A stretch of DNA of 64,000 bases from Candidozyma auris (GCF_003013715.1 NC_072815.1:1054001-1118000); one strand, 5' to 3'; positions 52,501 through 61,711 are shown, numbered from the stretch's first letter. A program made the numbers and translations. The notes: a model not told the origin generated them from the letters alone.

Positions 52501-53975
52501 CGACGACTCAAAACTCGAATCTGATTCATAGAGTGTATGGAGCCGGATCTTCAAGTGTGATTTCCGCTACTATGCGTCATAACTATGAGGAGCCAAATCC
52601 ACACGTGCTTAACTACCTACACAACATATCTTTTGATCCTACTATCGATGATTTCCATGATTTTGGATCACTCATTCGCATTGGAAGTGACTCGTCCTAC
52701 AACTTATCTGAATTGAAGATCAGAGGCACATTAGTCACACAGGTGAACGCCAAAAGTGACCCTAGCTCGCAAGAGATTATAAGTAAGATTGCCATCTGCC
52801 CTACCTCAGAATTTTTCGTGACGGGCTCAGAGGATGGTAAACTCAAAATTTGGGATATCACGAAATTAGACAAGAACTTCATGTCGAAGAGTCCCAGCAT
52901 CAGCACTGATCTCAAAAGTGCTGTCACTGATATTGTATTTTTGCCTCATCGCTTTGTTTTCGCTGTTGGTACAAATGACGGTAACATCCATTTATATCGT
53001 TTGCTTGTCACGAGGAATAAGAACAAGAAGATCACAAAATATGCGAAGCTCTACAAGAATCGTATGTTCAGTATGAAAGATGGCTTCGCTGTCAAGATCC
53101 AGTTTGCAAGTACTCAGGTCAAGTCGCTCTGTATTGCTATTACAAGTACCTGCAAGATCATTGCCTTTGACATCATTACCCTGGAGATATATTTCGACCT
53201 ACAAAATCCATTAATTCATGGTGTTCCATCAGCGATTATTGTTGCCAAAAACGCAACGTGGACTCTTGTGGGAACAAGTGACGGCGTGTTGTGCTTGTGG
53301 GATCTTCGTTTTGATGCCCTTGTTCGCTCTTGGAGGGTCACTCTTGACGCTATTGTGCAAAAGAACGCAATCAAGAAGCTCATGGTCATACCAGCCAGCT
53401 CGAGACTTACCGAAAAAACATCTAGTCACACATATTTTGCGATGATCGGTGGGCTGAACGAGGCGGACACAACTATCTGGGAGATTCCATCCTTCGAGTG
53501 TCGTGAAGTTTATACTGCTGATACGGAGAGCCCACAGATCAAGAAATATGCTCTTCAAGAGATCAAGCTGCAAAAAGACATCGATTTGAATGAGCTTTTC
53601 GCTGATTTTGCTCTTCACCTTGAGAAGCCGATCGACGCTAGTCCTATTACCCTCGACTACGTACATAGAAGTGGCGCACATCCACACAATGACGGATATT
53701 TCATCCAAACGACCAGTGATAATCGTGTACTTGTGTGGGATTTGGAGGATATCAAGGCTTCTGTGCTGGTTTTTGATAAAGATCACACCTTCAGCAAGAC
53801 AAAGGTGAATTCGAGACTCAGCGTTGCACACGAACAGAGTACAGGGCAGGGTAGAAAGAAACAAGCATTGAACATTCCACGTTACGATGCCATCACAGGG
53901 CTCGCTGTGATACAAAGAGCACCACCGATGATAGTGGCGGTGGAAAGAAACGGCACCATCAGTATCTACAGGTGA
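49530..53975 (+). CDS. VPS15: Vps15 regulatory kinase of the Vps34 PI3-kinase complex
   Basis: Vps15 anchors and activates the Vps34 phosphatidylinositol 3-kinase for vacuolar sorting and autophagy. From the ATG at 49530 the 1481-aa protein begins MGSGLSL; Gly2 fits N-myristoylation, as known for Vps15. The kinase domain carries SRFLKTIKAYD, VVKVF with the ATP-binding Lys, and the unusual catalytic loop CHGDIKTEN with Asp151. HEAT-type helical repeats occupy about 400-800 (for example DPDNSVRIGLVHEILPLCEYFG). WD repeats form the C terminus (for example FFVTGSEDGKLKIWDI). The frame extends four codons upstream through TTG, which is not used here. Confidence 0.95.
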   Translation: MGSGLSLLAPQAHTVALRAYVDVLPGFIFLDVMNDSRFLKTIKAYDTVNQTLVVVKVFIKPPAVGVKLQDAAELLGKEAQMLATHPNVQSCHRFIETDLAGYMVRQLVKSNLYDRLSLRPFLTPIEKHWIAFQLLKTLQLLHDDLHICHGDIKTENLLISSSSWLTLTDFSQHIKPVYLQGDNPSEFVFYFDSSNRRTCYVAPERFYLKEEAPRKDAKLLSSMDLFSAGCAIAELYNDGEPTFTLSDLYKYKKGELETNISGIQDLHVRELVKNLINIEPKKRSLARDLLEEYRGSLFPSFFYEYLYGEMCDLNNSELFEVPLNNEFISPSDLRIERIYNSFDRIIEAFDFSYSADDSRLRDTGPLLRLNLKGLPRNYTIRRRNGKTKDGALIVLNTVCSLMGTLKRPENKIKACELILAISEHISDEAKLDRSIPYICSLIDEFLEESAYSSSTFAINDDNNFPPYTHLSTRIPCVALVAATNLLETCLSVNAINAHLFTEYISPLLKNIAFLNSPHKEEVRYLRITLAACLPYLAKVSESFALNARNYHNATSPYLAENGGISTRSRIDSETPKSRSLIDIKDLTEALLTDPDNSVRIGLVHEILPLCEYFGPDKTNDLILPHLITYLNDPSYQLRLAFLGSITQIGPFIGALSFEQYLLPLLFQTLGDHEHFVVLKILEIFHHFLKERLINPSSEFNALSVYKEILSNCIPLLLQPNEWIRQSVLNIILVVSDNLLNADRFCFLYPIIKSYLSYDVSVISWQTLYPCVTNALLRQVYETALTWSTNASSKSLFWKQTKFSAFHQVNGRKKLVSYTKDIGKSVYVPHSTASSIGGNARSPEISLSSEDKQWILKLKSVGMDDRDLWKVFTLKDHFISYHRSKLHASGNSSGEYDMASRVNVPPINVFFDICFKTEAIDSNAKRIETTTTSRMKDTGSFQSTNEGKGLHFAALKAKASALTIAANVLGELETSHADGVLPKSRHHHHVHSTTQNSNLIHRVYGAGSSSVISATMRHNYEEPNPHVLNYLHNISFDPTIDDFHDFGSLIRIGSDSSYNLSELKIRGTLVTQVNAKSDPSSQEIISKIAICPTSEFFVTGSEDGKLKIWDITKLDKNFMSKSPSISTDLKSAVTDIVFLPHRFVFAVGTNDGNIHLYRLLVTRNKNKKITKYAKLYKNRMFSMKDGFAVKIQFASTQVKSLCIAITSTCKIIAFDIITLEIYFDLQNPLIHGVPSAIIVAKNATWTLVGTSDGVLCLWDLRFDALVRSWRVTLDAIVQKNAIKKLMVIPASSRLTEKTSSHTYFAMIGGLNEADTTIWEIPSFECREVYTADTESPQIKKYALQEIKLQKDIDLNELFADFALHLEKPIDASPITLDYVHRSGAHPHNDGYFIQTTSDNRVLVWDLEDIKASVLVFDKDHTFSKTKVNSRLSVAHEQSTGQGRKKQALNIPRYDAITGLAVIQRAPPMIVAVERNGTISIYR

Positions 53976-54167
53976 GACAAATTTGTAAGAAATATTTCTC
54001 CGAGGTGCTGAGTATGTTGTGCGCAAATGTCATGCAGAAAACGATCGTTCCACACGATGGAGTTTTAGCACAGACTGCATCAACTTCACAGTTCTTTGTT
54101 GCGAATGCTCATCAGTTTCCGTTTATCGATTTTGCGCTCCATATCATAACCAGAGGTTTTTTGCAGC

Positions 54168-54668
54168 ATGCCCTTCGACGACACTCTCGGAATGCAGATC
54201 GCCTTGGAAGAGGCTCAAAGAAGTAAGTTAATTGTCTCAGCTTATAGTTCGAATTCTCACTAACTTTCAGGCTTTGAGACCGGCGGAGTTCCCATCGGAG
54301 GTGCTCTTATTCATGAGGATGGCACCATTTTGAGCAGGGGCCACAACCAGAGGTTCCAGAAAGATTCTGCCACATTGCACGGAGAAATAGACACCTTAGA
54401 GAAAGCCGGTCGTTTACCTGGTAGCGTCTACAAGAAATGCACCATGTATACGACGTTGTCGCCGTGTGATATGTGCTCCGGAGCGTGTATTTTATACGGG
54501 GTGAAGAGAGTTGTCATTGGCGAGAACGAGAACTTTGTTGGTGCCGAAGAGTTGCTTCGTCTGAAGGGCATCGAGGTTGTCGTGATGGACGACTCCAAGT
54601 GCAAAGAGTTGATGAAACGCTTCATCACCGAACGCCCTTCTGACTGGAACGAAGACATTGGGGTGTGA
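54168..54668 (+). CDS. FCY1: Cytosine deaminase, spliced
   Basis: Fcy1 deaminates cytosine to uracil in pyrimidine salvage and also converts 5-fluorocytosine to 5-fluorouracil. Exons are 54168-54222 and 54271-54668, giving 150 aa that begin MPFDDTLGMQIALEEAQR. Zinc-site motifs are complete: LHGEIDTLE (His and catalytic Glu) and SPCDMCSG (two Cys). The C-terminal ERPSDWNEDIG also matches the family. Without splicing, the frame would start only at the internal Met of a later exon and lack the first helix. Loss of this gene is a known route to 5-fluorocytosine resistance in Candida-type yeasts. Confidence 0.94.
54223..54270 (+). other. FCY1: FCY1 intron
   Basis: A 48-nt intron with donor GTAAGT, branch CACTAAC (54258-54264), then TTTCAG. 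It splits a serine codon (A^GC). Confidence 0.9.
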
Positions 54669-54940
54669 TACTCATCGAGCACTTGGCCTTCTCGCTGCCC
54701 CTCTGAAAAAAAGAATCACAGGTACAATTGACTACTTGCATGGTGTGTGACAGGAAAGAATATAAATATGCACACAAATAGAGTAATCATCAAATTTTGT
54801 TTTGTAGTGTTGTCTCCATCTCTCTCCACTTTCTCTCAGGCATTGGGAGCGAAACCTACCTGCAGTACATAGCAGCTTGCCTCACTCAGTATCTGCGTCT
54901 CTTTTATTTCTTCAAATCTACCTCAACCGCTGTTTCTCCC

Positions 54941-56012
54941 ATGGACAGCATTGCTGAGAGTATTTATACGGAGATCCCCGCTCCCGAGGAACTCAATGAC
55001 ACGCCGTCGCTTTTGACGGTAATTTTCGAGCTCACGCCGCGCAGCTGGTACTCGCTACGAGAGAAAGTCACCATCCAAGAAACTGTCAAGACGGTTTTGG
55101 TCTTCATGAACGCACACCTCTCTCTTAACAACAGCAACCAGGTAGCGTTTATTTTGTCGCTGCCTCTTGGCTCGGAGATTCTACACCCCAGCGTGGAATC
55201 TGACGAGAATGAGAAAGGTCTCCATGGTTCGCAGGAGAATGCCCTTCTTATCAACGAGGGCATGTACCGAAACTTTCGTATAGTTGACGAGGTGGTGATG
55301 AGGAAGCTTAATTATGCTCTAGAAAAAATCTCGACAAATCTTTCCGAGTCAGAAAAGAAAGTCTCCACCGTTGCTGGAGCTTTGCTGCGAGCGCTCACCT
55401 ACACCAATAGACTCTTACACTTAGACCAATCGATCTCGACCACAACAGCGTCAGCGATCAACTCAACGGCATCGACGATGAACACGCTGGGCACAGGCTC
55501 GTCGACCAACATGTCAGCAACCTCGATGCACGCACGAGTGCTTGTGGTGACCCCAAACGATACCTACGAGCTGAACTACATTGCCATCATGAATTCGATT
55601 TTCGCGGCGCAAAGATGAAAGTGCCCATTGACGTGGCCAAGTTGGGCGGCAACCAGGCTCCTTACTTGCAGCAGGCGGCAGATGCCACCAACGGGGTGTA
55701 TTTGCACATCAAGGAGCCCCGAGGGTTGATTCAGGTGCTCTCGACAGCGTACTTCTTAGAGCCTTCTCTACGGTCGATTGTGATTCTTCCGACCAACTCA
55801 AATGTCAATTACAAAGCAAGCTGCTTCATCACGGGGAAACCGGTGGACATTGGCTTTGTGTGCTCGGTGTGTCTTTGTATCATGAGCGTACTACCCGAGC
55901 TGGGCAACTGTCCAGCATGCCAGTCAAGTTCGACGAGAGTTTCCTAGAAGCTCGAAGAGGACCGGTGATTGCACGGAAGAAGAAAAAATCGATAATGGGA
56001 CGGGCGATGTAA
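54941..56012 (+). CDS. TFB4: TFIIH subunit Tfb4 (p34), spread over three reading frames
   Basis: Tfb4 is the vWA-domain subunit of core TFIIH, used in transcription initiation and nucleotide excision repair. The first frame (54941-55618) encodes MDSIAESIYTEIP through IMNSIFAAQR and covers the vWA first half. It stops at TGA 55616-55618. The second frame (55615-55947) starts with ATG, overlapping the stop as ATGA. It continues MKVPIDVAKLGG exactly where the family continues, and carries the C-terminal zinc ligands CSVC and CPAC. A third frame (from 55923 to TAA 56012) encodes VKFDESFLEARRGPVIARKK and a Lys-rich tail typical of family ends. Each step is minus one. No splice site explains either break. 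The cause could be assembly errors, true decay or frameshifted or reinitiated translation; the gene is normally essential. Confidence 0.72.
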
Positions 56013-56927
56013 ACAGTCAGACTCCTACGCCAGCTGCCGAGGTCGCAGACGCTCTGGGACCGTCTTAAAAAATGATGGAGCACAAAGCCCCTGTTGTGAC
56101 GTGCATGGAGCTACATTTTGAGAGCCACAGTCAGAGTGACACATGCATCTATTGGTTGATCTCGACTATCACGTAGCCTTTGGAAGTACGTGCAGTAAAC
56201 AATTTTTGCAAACCAATATAAGTGTTGAAGGTTGCGAGAAGAGGTGTCGAGCGGAGCTAGCATGACATTGAGCTCCGGGGGCTCGTTGCCTTGCAACTCT
56301 CTCCACCATCAGTTTTTTTGTTAATTACATTTTGTGATTTCGGGGTTTGAGTATAGGGCTTGGTGCAGAAGTCTTGAAACTAGTATACTTGGGGCAATTT
56401 GGCGCAATTCAACTCGAACTTGATTTTTGGCGGCAACTTGTAAAGCAACATTTCTATCCCAGTCTGAGATTGGCGCCGCATATGCAAAATGAGCTTCGCC
56501 TTTGCGTTTCTTATTACAATAAGAACATATCAAGGTGAAAATTTGAAAGTTCTTTCACCAATGCCGGCGCCTCGTGATAAGATAAGAGCCCTTCCTCAGT
56601 CAAGCTTGCTCTTCCCTCAAATTCGTAAATTCTTGCTTTCTTCTCCTCTTCTGGGCCAGAGGGTCCACCGTTTTGCAACCTTCTCATCTTAGCTTCGTAA
56701 AATAGTTTCGCTCCAAAATAAAAAAAAATAACATCATTGAGTTACAATTGACCTTATGAAGAGAATGCCCTGGACTTTCGGAGGCCTCACCTGCCCCACC
56801 CACAGATAAGTCCACCACAGTAATTTACTGCATTTGTGTTATCTATTCAGCTGTGCGCATGATTGCATGAGAACATAAAAAAGGGCTGATATTCCTCACG
56901 TTCCATTAATTGATAAGGTTTTTTAAG

Positions 56928-57110
56928 ATGGGCTTTGCTATAAAATTCCTCAATCTTGCTTCGCTTAGTTTCACGAAAGGTGGCCCGTCCGACATGGAAC
57001 TGTTTCAGGCTGCTCAAAAGAAGTATGAAGAAGATAGATCGAATTGTGATGATGCTAGGCATAAGATATTCAAGTTGGGAAAAGTTTTTGAATTCTCGTA
57101 TCAGTCATGA
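56928..57110 (+). CDS. Possible small protein, 60 aa
   Basis: This is a short ATG-initiated frame. It begins with a hydrophobic stretch (MGFAIKFLNLASLSF), then an amphipathic charged helix-like part (ELFQAAQKKYEEDRSN). Composition is protein-like but I recognise no family. It may be chance. Confidence 0.2.
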   Translation: MGFAIKFLNLASLSFTKGGPSDMELFQAAQKKYEEDRSNCDDARHKIFKLGKVFEFSYQS

Positions 57111-57857
57111 ATTGAGTATTTTAAACAGCGACGGTAGGCGATGAGAATTTATCACTTGTTATTGAGTGTTTTTCCATCATCTCTAGGGTGTTCCTGCAGC
57201 AATCAATAAATGCCAACAAAACTCATGAAACGTAGGTCGACAATGGAGTTATATATAGCAAGGAATATATGGAACGATTCGTCCTTTGGAAGATTACTCC
57301 AAATCTTGATCAGGTTCAGAGGAATCACAAAGCGTAGAAGGTCTTGATCAAATTAAATGGGGCGCTTAATCTCCAATGACTGACGTATCGTATCCCCTCT
57401 GAGCCACACTTATACGATGTAATCCACGGGGCCCTATTGATCAGCGTGATTGAGCTTGGAAGGCAGTCAGCTTAATGGCATTTTCCCCGTTGGTATTTTG
57501 ATAAACCTTTCAGCTTTAGCACTAGCATCTCGCAAATCTTTGTGGGACGACACATGCTTATAGAAGCCAAGTTGGTTATTATCAATGTGGTCATTGTGAC
57601 ACTTGATACTTGGTTCAAGAGTATTCGCGATAGTTGGCTTGGTAATTGCAGCAATAGAGTCATTGAACTCCTCGGTTTTTTGCACAATAAGAGCTTCTTC
57701 GACAACCTGTTCTGGAGTATGTGACCACTCGATCCTGTCTGACCGAAGGATAGTTCCTCAAAAGAGTCAATCATGTATGTTCTGCATGGTTTACCATACC
57801 TGCGACTTTATCTTAATCGAAGTTGGGTGAAATCGGCAACAATACTACAAAATAACT

Positions 57858-57867
57858 TTTGCAGCCA
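57858..57867 (-). promoter_or_regulatory. TGGCTGCGAA motif, one-mismatch copy
   Basis: TTTGCAGCCA on the plus strand, 2 bp before the CACGTG palindrome and 70 bp upstream of the Brr1-like ATG. Confidence 0.3.
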
Positions 57868-57869
57868 GC

Positions 57870-57891
57870 GGCACGTGATCGATCACGTGCC
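57870..57891. promoter_or_regulatory. Perfect 22-bp palindrome with two CACGTG boxes
   Basis: Each 11-bp arm is GGCACGTGATC and its complement. CACGTG cores start 12 bp apart (57872, 57884). It lies 45 bp upstream of the Brr1-like ATG and fits two Cbf1 sites. Confidence 0.75.
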
Positions 57892-57936
57892 TCCATCGAG
57901 ACAATTTGGTTCACGGCCTTAACCGTGGTCCTCAGA

Positions 57937-58683
57937 ATGGTCTCCGACAGGAAAAGACAGAAGGTTGAGGAAGCGCAATATACGCAAGGCCCCCTCGACG
58001 ATTCTTTTGGTCAGCATCGTGCGTTCCCCCTCGATGTGCTACCAGAAGATGGTGACAGTGCGAAAGTGTTCCAGTACCTAAAGTCTGTGAGAGAGGAGGC
58101 AGAGGCCGATCAACCCTTTTATTATGTGAGAAGAGAAGAGACGCAGAAGATTGCACAGCCAACTGAAACAGAGTCAATTGTCCCACTAGAGACGGTCGAT
58201 GAAATCATCAAGACGTTTGAGCAGGCGAAGACTGCCAGGGACGAGCGACTAAGGAAGGAAGACGAGGAGGCGGATGAAATGAGCTACGCAGTACCCGAGA
58301 CGGCTGCCGAATGGAGAAAGAAGTTGTTTACCGAATCACCAGATCCTGTATTTCTAGAGTTTCTCGAACACACCACTATTATCAAACTCGTGGTGTATTA
58401 CACAAAGTGGCTTCTGATGAGCATGCCTGAGGAACTAGGCCAGTGGATCTTCACGACATTGCTTCGGCTTGATCACGAGCTAGATCACAAGGAAATGGCC
58501 ATTGTGCGAGATTTGGGCAAGAAGGCGCTCAAGATCCGCGAGAAGTTGGCTGGTGCCGACGATGCTTCCAAGACCTCACAACACATTGTAGACATGACAA
58601 TTGCAATAGTGGGAGTTCACTTCAGACAACGAGACCTCCTCAGGCAGGATGCAGCCAATGAAGAAAAGGTCTCAGGAAGCTAG
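57937..58683 (+). CDS. Brr1/Gemin2 (SIP1)-like snRNP assembly protein
   Basis: Gemin2/Brr1 proteins act in spliceosomal snRNP biogenesis by holding Sm proteins. The 248-aa product begins with basic MVSDRKRQKVEE, then the segment FPLDVLPEDGDSAKVFQYLK with charged helices. It ends with a helical domain (about 145-235, LEFLEHTTIIKLVVYYTKWL, QWIFTTLLRLDHELDHKEM, RDLGKKALKIREKL) in the style of the Gemin2 helical bundle. The match is by pattern only and the S. cerevisiae protein is longer (about 340 aa). The ATG is 57937; the frame opens at 57859 with TTG. The double CACGTG palindrome lies directly upstream. Confidence 0.6.
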   Translation: MVSDRKRQKVEEAQYTQGPLDDSFGQHRAFPLDVLPEDGDSAKVFQYLKSVREEAEADQPFYYVRREETQKIAQPTETESIVPLETVDEIIKTFEQAKTARDERLRKEDEEADEMSYAVPETAAEWRKKLFTESPDPVFLEFLEHTTIIKLVVYYTKWLLMSMPEELGQWIFTTLLRLDHELDHKEMAIVRDLGKKALKIREKLAGADDASKTSQHIVDMTIAIVGVHFRQRDLLRQDAANEEKVSGS

Positions 58684-59009
58684 CCCACCATCAACGCGAA
58701 GGCACAATACATTGCATCGCTGCTCCTTTGATGTTGCAGCATTAGTTCTAAATTGCGTTAGTGAGCATACATCGACACCACTAAATTATTCCACCACTAC
58801 TACCCCACTATTCAACACCACCCAATGATTTTTCAACCAAATTCTACAACCGTCAGCACCATCAACCAAGCACCAACAAGTAGATTTAATCCAGATAATA
58901 TCAACTAGTTCTCTTCTTCAGCAGGTCGCATCCAGATGTCCTGTGCGCGCTAACACAACTGGCTGAGTATTTCACCCACCTCAATTCACCAGCCTCATTA
59001 ACCACCACC
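58684..59009. other. Gap upstream of the Asterix-like gene
   Basis: This 326-bp promoter-type region is rich in CAC/ACC trinucleotides. No specific element was recognised. Confidence 0.35.
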
Positions 59010-59425
59010 ATGTCCCGCAAGAGAGAAGACTTGGTCGTTCCGTATGTCCATCTTGGCCCATACTTTTGTGACTCATACTAACCTCCAGTTACCACCACTT
59101 TCCAGCTAAGCCAAGAGCCGAGGTTGGAAGCATGATATCCCAGACCCTTCCCATGGCGGCCATGTTCATGAGAAACAAGATCATGTCTTGGTCAGCCTTG
59201 TTTTTGGCGATCCAGTCGTACTTGTCTGAGCCAATCAACAAGCCTCAGGACGATTCGCAGGCGGGCTCGCAGCCTCCGTTGTTGCGGGTGGTGTTTGCGT
59301 TGGTTTCTTTGCTGACGTGCTACCTTGACATTTTCTTCCCCAGCACCAACCCAGCGATCAAGAAAAGCGCAATTGCACAGGTTAGCGAGACTGTCTCTTC
59401 TGTGGTGTCTGAGGCCACCAGCTAG
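59010..59425 (+). CDS. Asterix (UPF0139) family ER membrane protein, spliced
   Basis: Asterix (human WDR83OS) works with CCDC47 in the ER as the PAT complex, an intramembrane chaperone for polytopic proteins. Exons 59010-59041 and 59089-59425 give 122 aa. The spliced N terminus reads MSRKREDLVVP then YHHFPAKPRAEVGSMISQ, followed by MAAMFMRNKIMSWSALFLAIQSYLS (first span) and LLRVVFALVSLLTCYLDIFF (second span). These correspond to the small two-to-three-span family with a short cytosolic basic N terminus. The unspliced frame starts only at 59132 and lacks the conserved N terminus. Confidence 0.78.
59042..59088 (+). other. Asterix-like gene intron
   Basis: A 47-nt intron with donor GTATGT, branch TACTAAC (59076-59082), then CTCCAG. 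It splits a proline codon (CC^T). Confidence 0.9.
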
Positions 59426-59489
59426 TTGCTCTTTTTGTTGATTAAATCTACTAATACATATATTACAGATATTACCGTTGTCGTCATCA

Positions 59490-61169
59490 CTATTCGTACC
59501 CGTTCCACTGGAGCACCACACTCTCGCTGCCTTTGTAGCAGACGGTGAGGAGCTCATCTTTACTGGACCATGCAAGATCACAGATGCCCACGTTCTCGGC
59601 GTCGGCTTGCTCTTTGAACATGTAGATTCCAAGACATCGTAGCCCTGACGAGGTGCCCCGATACCGTTTCGCCACTACGTCCCAGATAGTAACGTTTCCC
59701 GTGTCATCACCTATCGCTAGGAATCGTGCATCGTGGGAGAGGGCGCTGGCGAATATTAGTGGATTACTGGTGTCGATGGGGGCCTCCTCGGCGAACTGGT
59801 AGCTGTCTGGGCTCTTGAAAATATTAGTGCTTTTGATGACTTCTCCAGTGAATGCATCCCATATGTTGATTACGCCCTCCATGGACACAGATACCAATTC
59901 GTTACCTTGAACATCCTGTGGTCCTGTGAGCCAGTGAAGCCCAATTATGGGTGCCGTATGATAACTCACTTCTTCCTCCTTTTCCTGGGTGCTATTGAGC
60001 TCCAATGCGTCGCGTGATGACAGACTGTTCCATACTTTAATTGCGTAGTCAACGTCTGACGCCGACGCGAGAAGCTTCGACACAGGGTTGAATGTGAGGT
60101 TGGAGATATGGTGAAGGTGACCAGCGACAACGCCCACGGTGACAACAGACTCCGGCGAACCAAATGGTGCCTGCGGGTTGACTGAATTTATCTTGATGGC
60201 GTTTTTGAACGTCGCCAAAGCGAACTTGTTCTCGCTGACCCAGCTTGCCTCTGGAACTAGAGTAGTGCCTTCATGGCCCCGAAGCTCTTGTATTGGCGTA
60301 AGATTCACACCATCCCATATCCGAACAGTGCCAGAGACATCGACTGTAAGGACAAACTGACCAAGTGGACTCCATAGAACAGAGTGTAGAGGCACAGCGG
60401 CCTTGTTCGCATCCACTGGAGTATTTACAATATTTTTGAGTTTCCCGTCGGGGGTCCAGGCTCTTATCTCGCCATTTGTACCAGCAGTAAGTATCATAGT
60501 ACCCTGAGGCGACCACAGCACCGTTGTTATCTCGTTGGGGGTGGGAGTATTTTCTCCAGTGAAGAGAGGAGGTATATTTAGCGTGACTGCTTCCGCAATG
60601 ATTCCATTATCTAGCGCTAGTATCTTGGCGGTGGAGTCGTCGCAGCCATATGCTAGCACTGAGGTCATCGGATGGTACTCTGCCGCCAAAGAGCTGGAGA
60701 AATTTGTTAATGGAGTTAAGGTCTTCGTTGAGAACTCAATTACAACTGGCTCATTCTCCTCTTCTTGTGATTCGTGTTGATCTTGTGCATCGTTTGTGCC
60801 ATTCTTGTTCTTTTCGCCATCCATATCAACATCTTTGGATCCATTGGACTCATCTTTCTTTAGCGTAAATCGCAGTGAGTCCTTTTCCAGGTTGTTCTCA
60901 CGGTTCTGATAATCTTTTAATATGGCATTCACAAGAGATATATTCTCGTTCTTCATCTCTGCGGCGTCTTCCACAAATGTGTATAGTATCCCCTTCTGTA
61001 CTAGATTGACCAAGCAGCCTGGCTCTATCGAGTCTATGATTTTGTTCTTGTCGTGCTCGTATTCAAGGCACTGAGAGCTCTGCTGTAGGGCGTACGCGGC
61101 CAAGTCGTACCCACTTTCCTGGAGATACCTCCATATGAGGTAGTTGAGTTCAAGACTCGTGAGAGACAT
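59490..61169 (-). CDS. SIF2: Sif2/TBL1-like WD40 subunit of the Set3 histone deacetylase complex
   Basis: Sif2 is the LisH and WD40 scaffold of the Set3C deacetylase complex, the yeast relative of TBL1 in NCoR/SMRT. From the ATG at 61169 the 559-aa protein begins MSLTSLELNYLIWRYLQESG, a LisH motif. A short linker with charged residues (about 115-150) follows. The beta-propeller spans about 160-555 (for example LWSPQGTMILTAGTNGEIRAW, LWSPLGQFVLTVDVSGTVRIWDG, LAIGDDTGNVTIWDV). The frame extends upstream to 61418, but that part lacks the family N terminus. Confidence 0.87.
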   Translation of the reverse strand: MSLTSLELNYLIWRYLQESGYDLAAYALQQSSQCLEYEHDKNKIIDSIEPGCLVNLVQKGILYTFVEDAAEMKNENISLVNAILKDYQNRENNLEKDSLRFTLKKDESNGSKDVDMDGEKNKNGTNDAQDQHESQEEENEPVVIEFSTKTLTPLTNFSSSLAAEYHPMTSVLAYGCDDSTAKILALDNGIIAEAVTLNIPPLFTGENTPTPNEITTVLWSPQGTMILTAGTNGEIRAWTPDGKLKNIVNTPVDANKAAVPLHSVLWSPLGQFVLTVDVSGTVRIWDGVNLTPIQELRGHEGTTLVPEASWVSENKFALATFKNAIKINSVNPQAPFGSPESVVTVGVVAGHLHHISNLTFNPVSKLLASASDVDYAIKVWNSLSSRDALELNSTQEKEEEVSYHTAPIIGLHWLTGPQDVQGNELVSVSMEGVINIWDAFTGEVIKSTNIFKSPDSYQFAEEAPIDTSNPLIFASALSHDARFLAIGDDTGNVTIWDVVAKRYRGTSSGLRCLGIYMFKEQADAENVGICDLAWSSKDELLTVCYKGSESVVLQWNGYE

Positions 61170-61711
61170 AACCAGTGGTGGAAAAAGCGTAGAGTAGTTA
61201 GAGGTGAAAGTTTGACATGAGTGCTGGTTGATGCAGGAGCCAGCCAGGTTGGACATCACAACTGGGTCAAGTACATAGATAATTTCGAGCTGAAAACACA
61301 CAAATTTTGGCATCCAGAAATCAAAAAAAGCCCATTTGTATTTTAGATTAAGACAAAACAGTTTTTTTATTGCGTCGATTGTATATTTTTGGCTGCCATT
61401 TTTGCAATTTTTCTTCACACTAACTAGATTTGCGAAATTCCAGTAACTAGTTCTCTAAGAGCTTTGACAAATAATAAGTTGCCGTCTAGTAGAGCACAAC
61501 GCCAAAAGTGCTTTCATGATTTTTAACTGTCAATTCTATACCACAAATCCACACGAAAAATGTTATTTTGAGATTAATCCCTTCAAATTATACTTCTCTT
61601 CTCTAACTATACTGTCTCTCCCCGGGGTGTCTCTTGAGGATCGCACGCCCCTACCTCACCTCCACTATCTACACGATTTACTGTACAGCTAGCATTCCTC
61701 GATTGGCTAAC
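61170..61711. other. Divergent promoter region SIF2 / EXO84
   Basis: This 542-bp shared promoter is AT-rich in the middle (61320-61420). A TGGCTGCCAT at 61391-61400 only partly resembles the recurring motif. No other element was recognised. Confidence 0.4.

Larger units (their letters stand above)
56013..57936. other. Intergenic region between TFB4 and the Brr1-like gene
   Basis: This 1.9-kb gap has a 60-codon open frame at 56928-57110 that looks coding but matches nothing I know. A double CACGTG palindrome (57870-57891) and a one-mismatch TTTGCAGCCA (57858) lie at the right end. No RNA gene was recognised. Confidence 0.4.
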
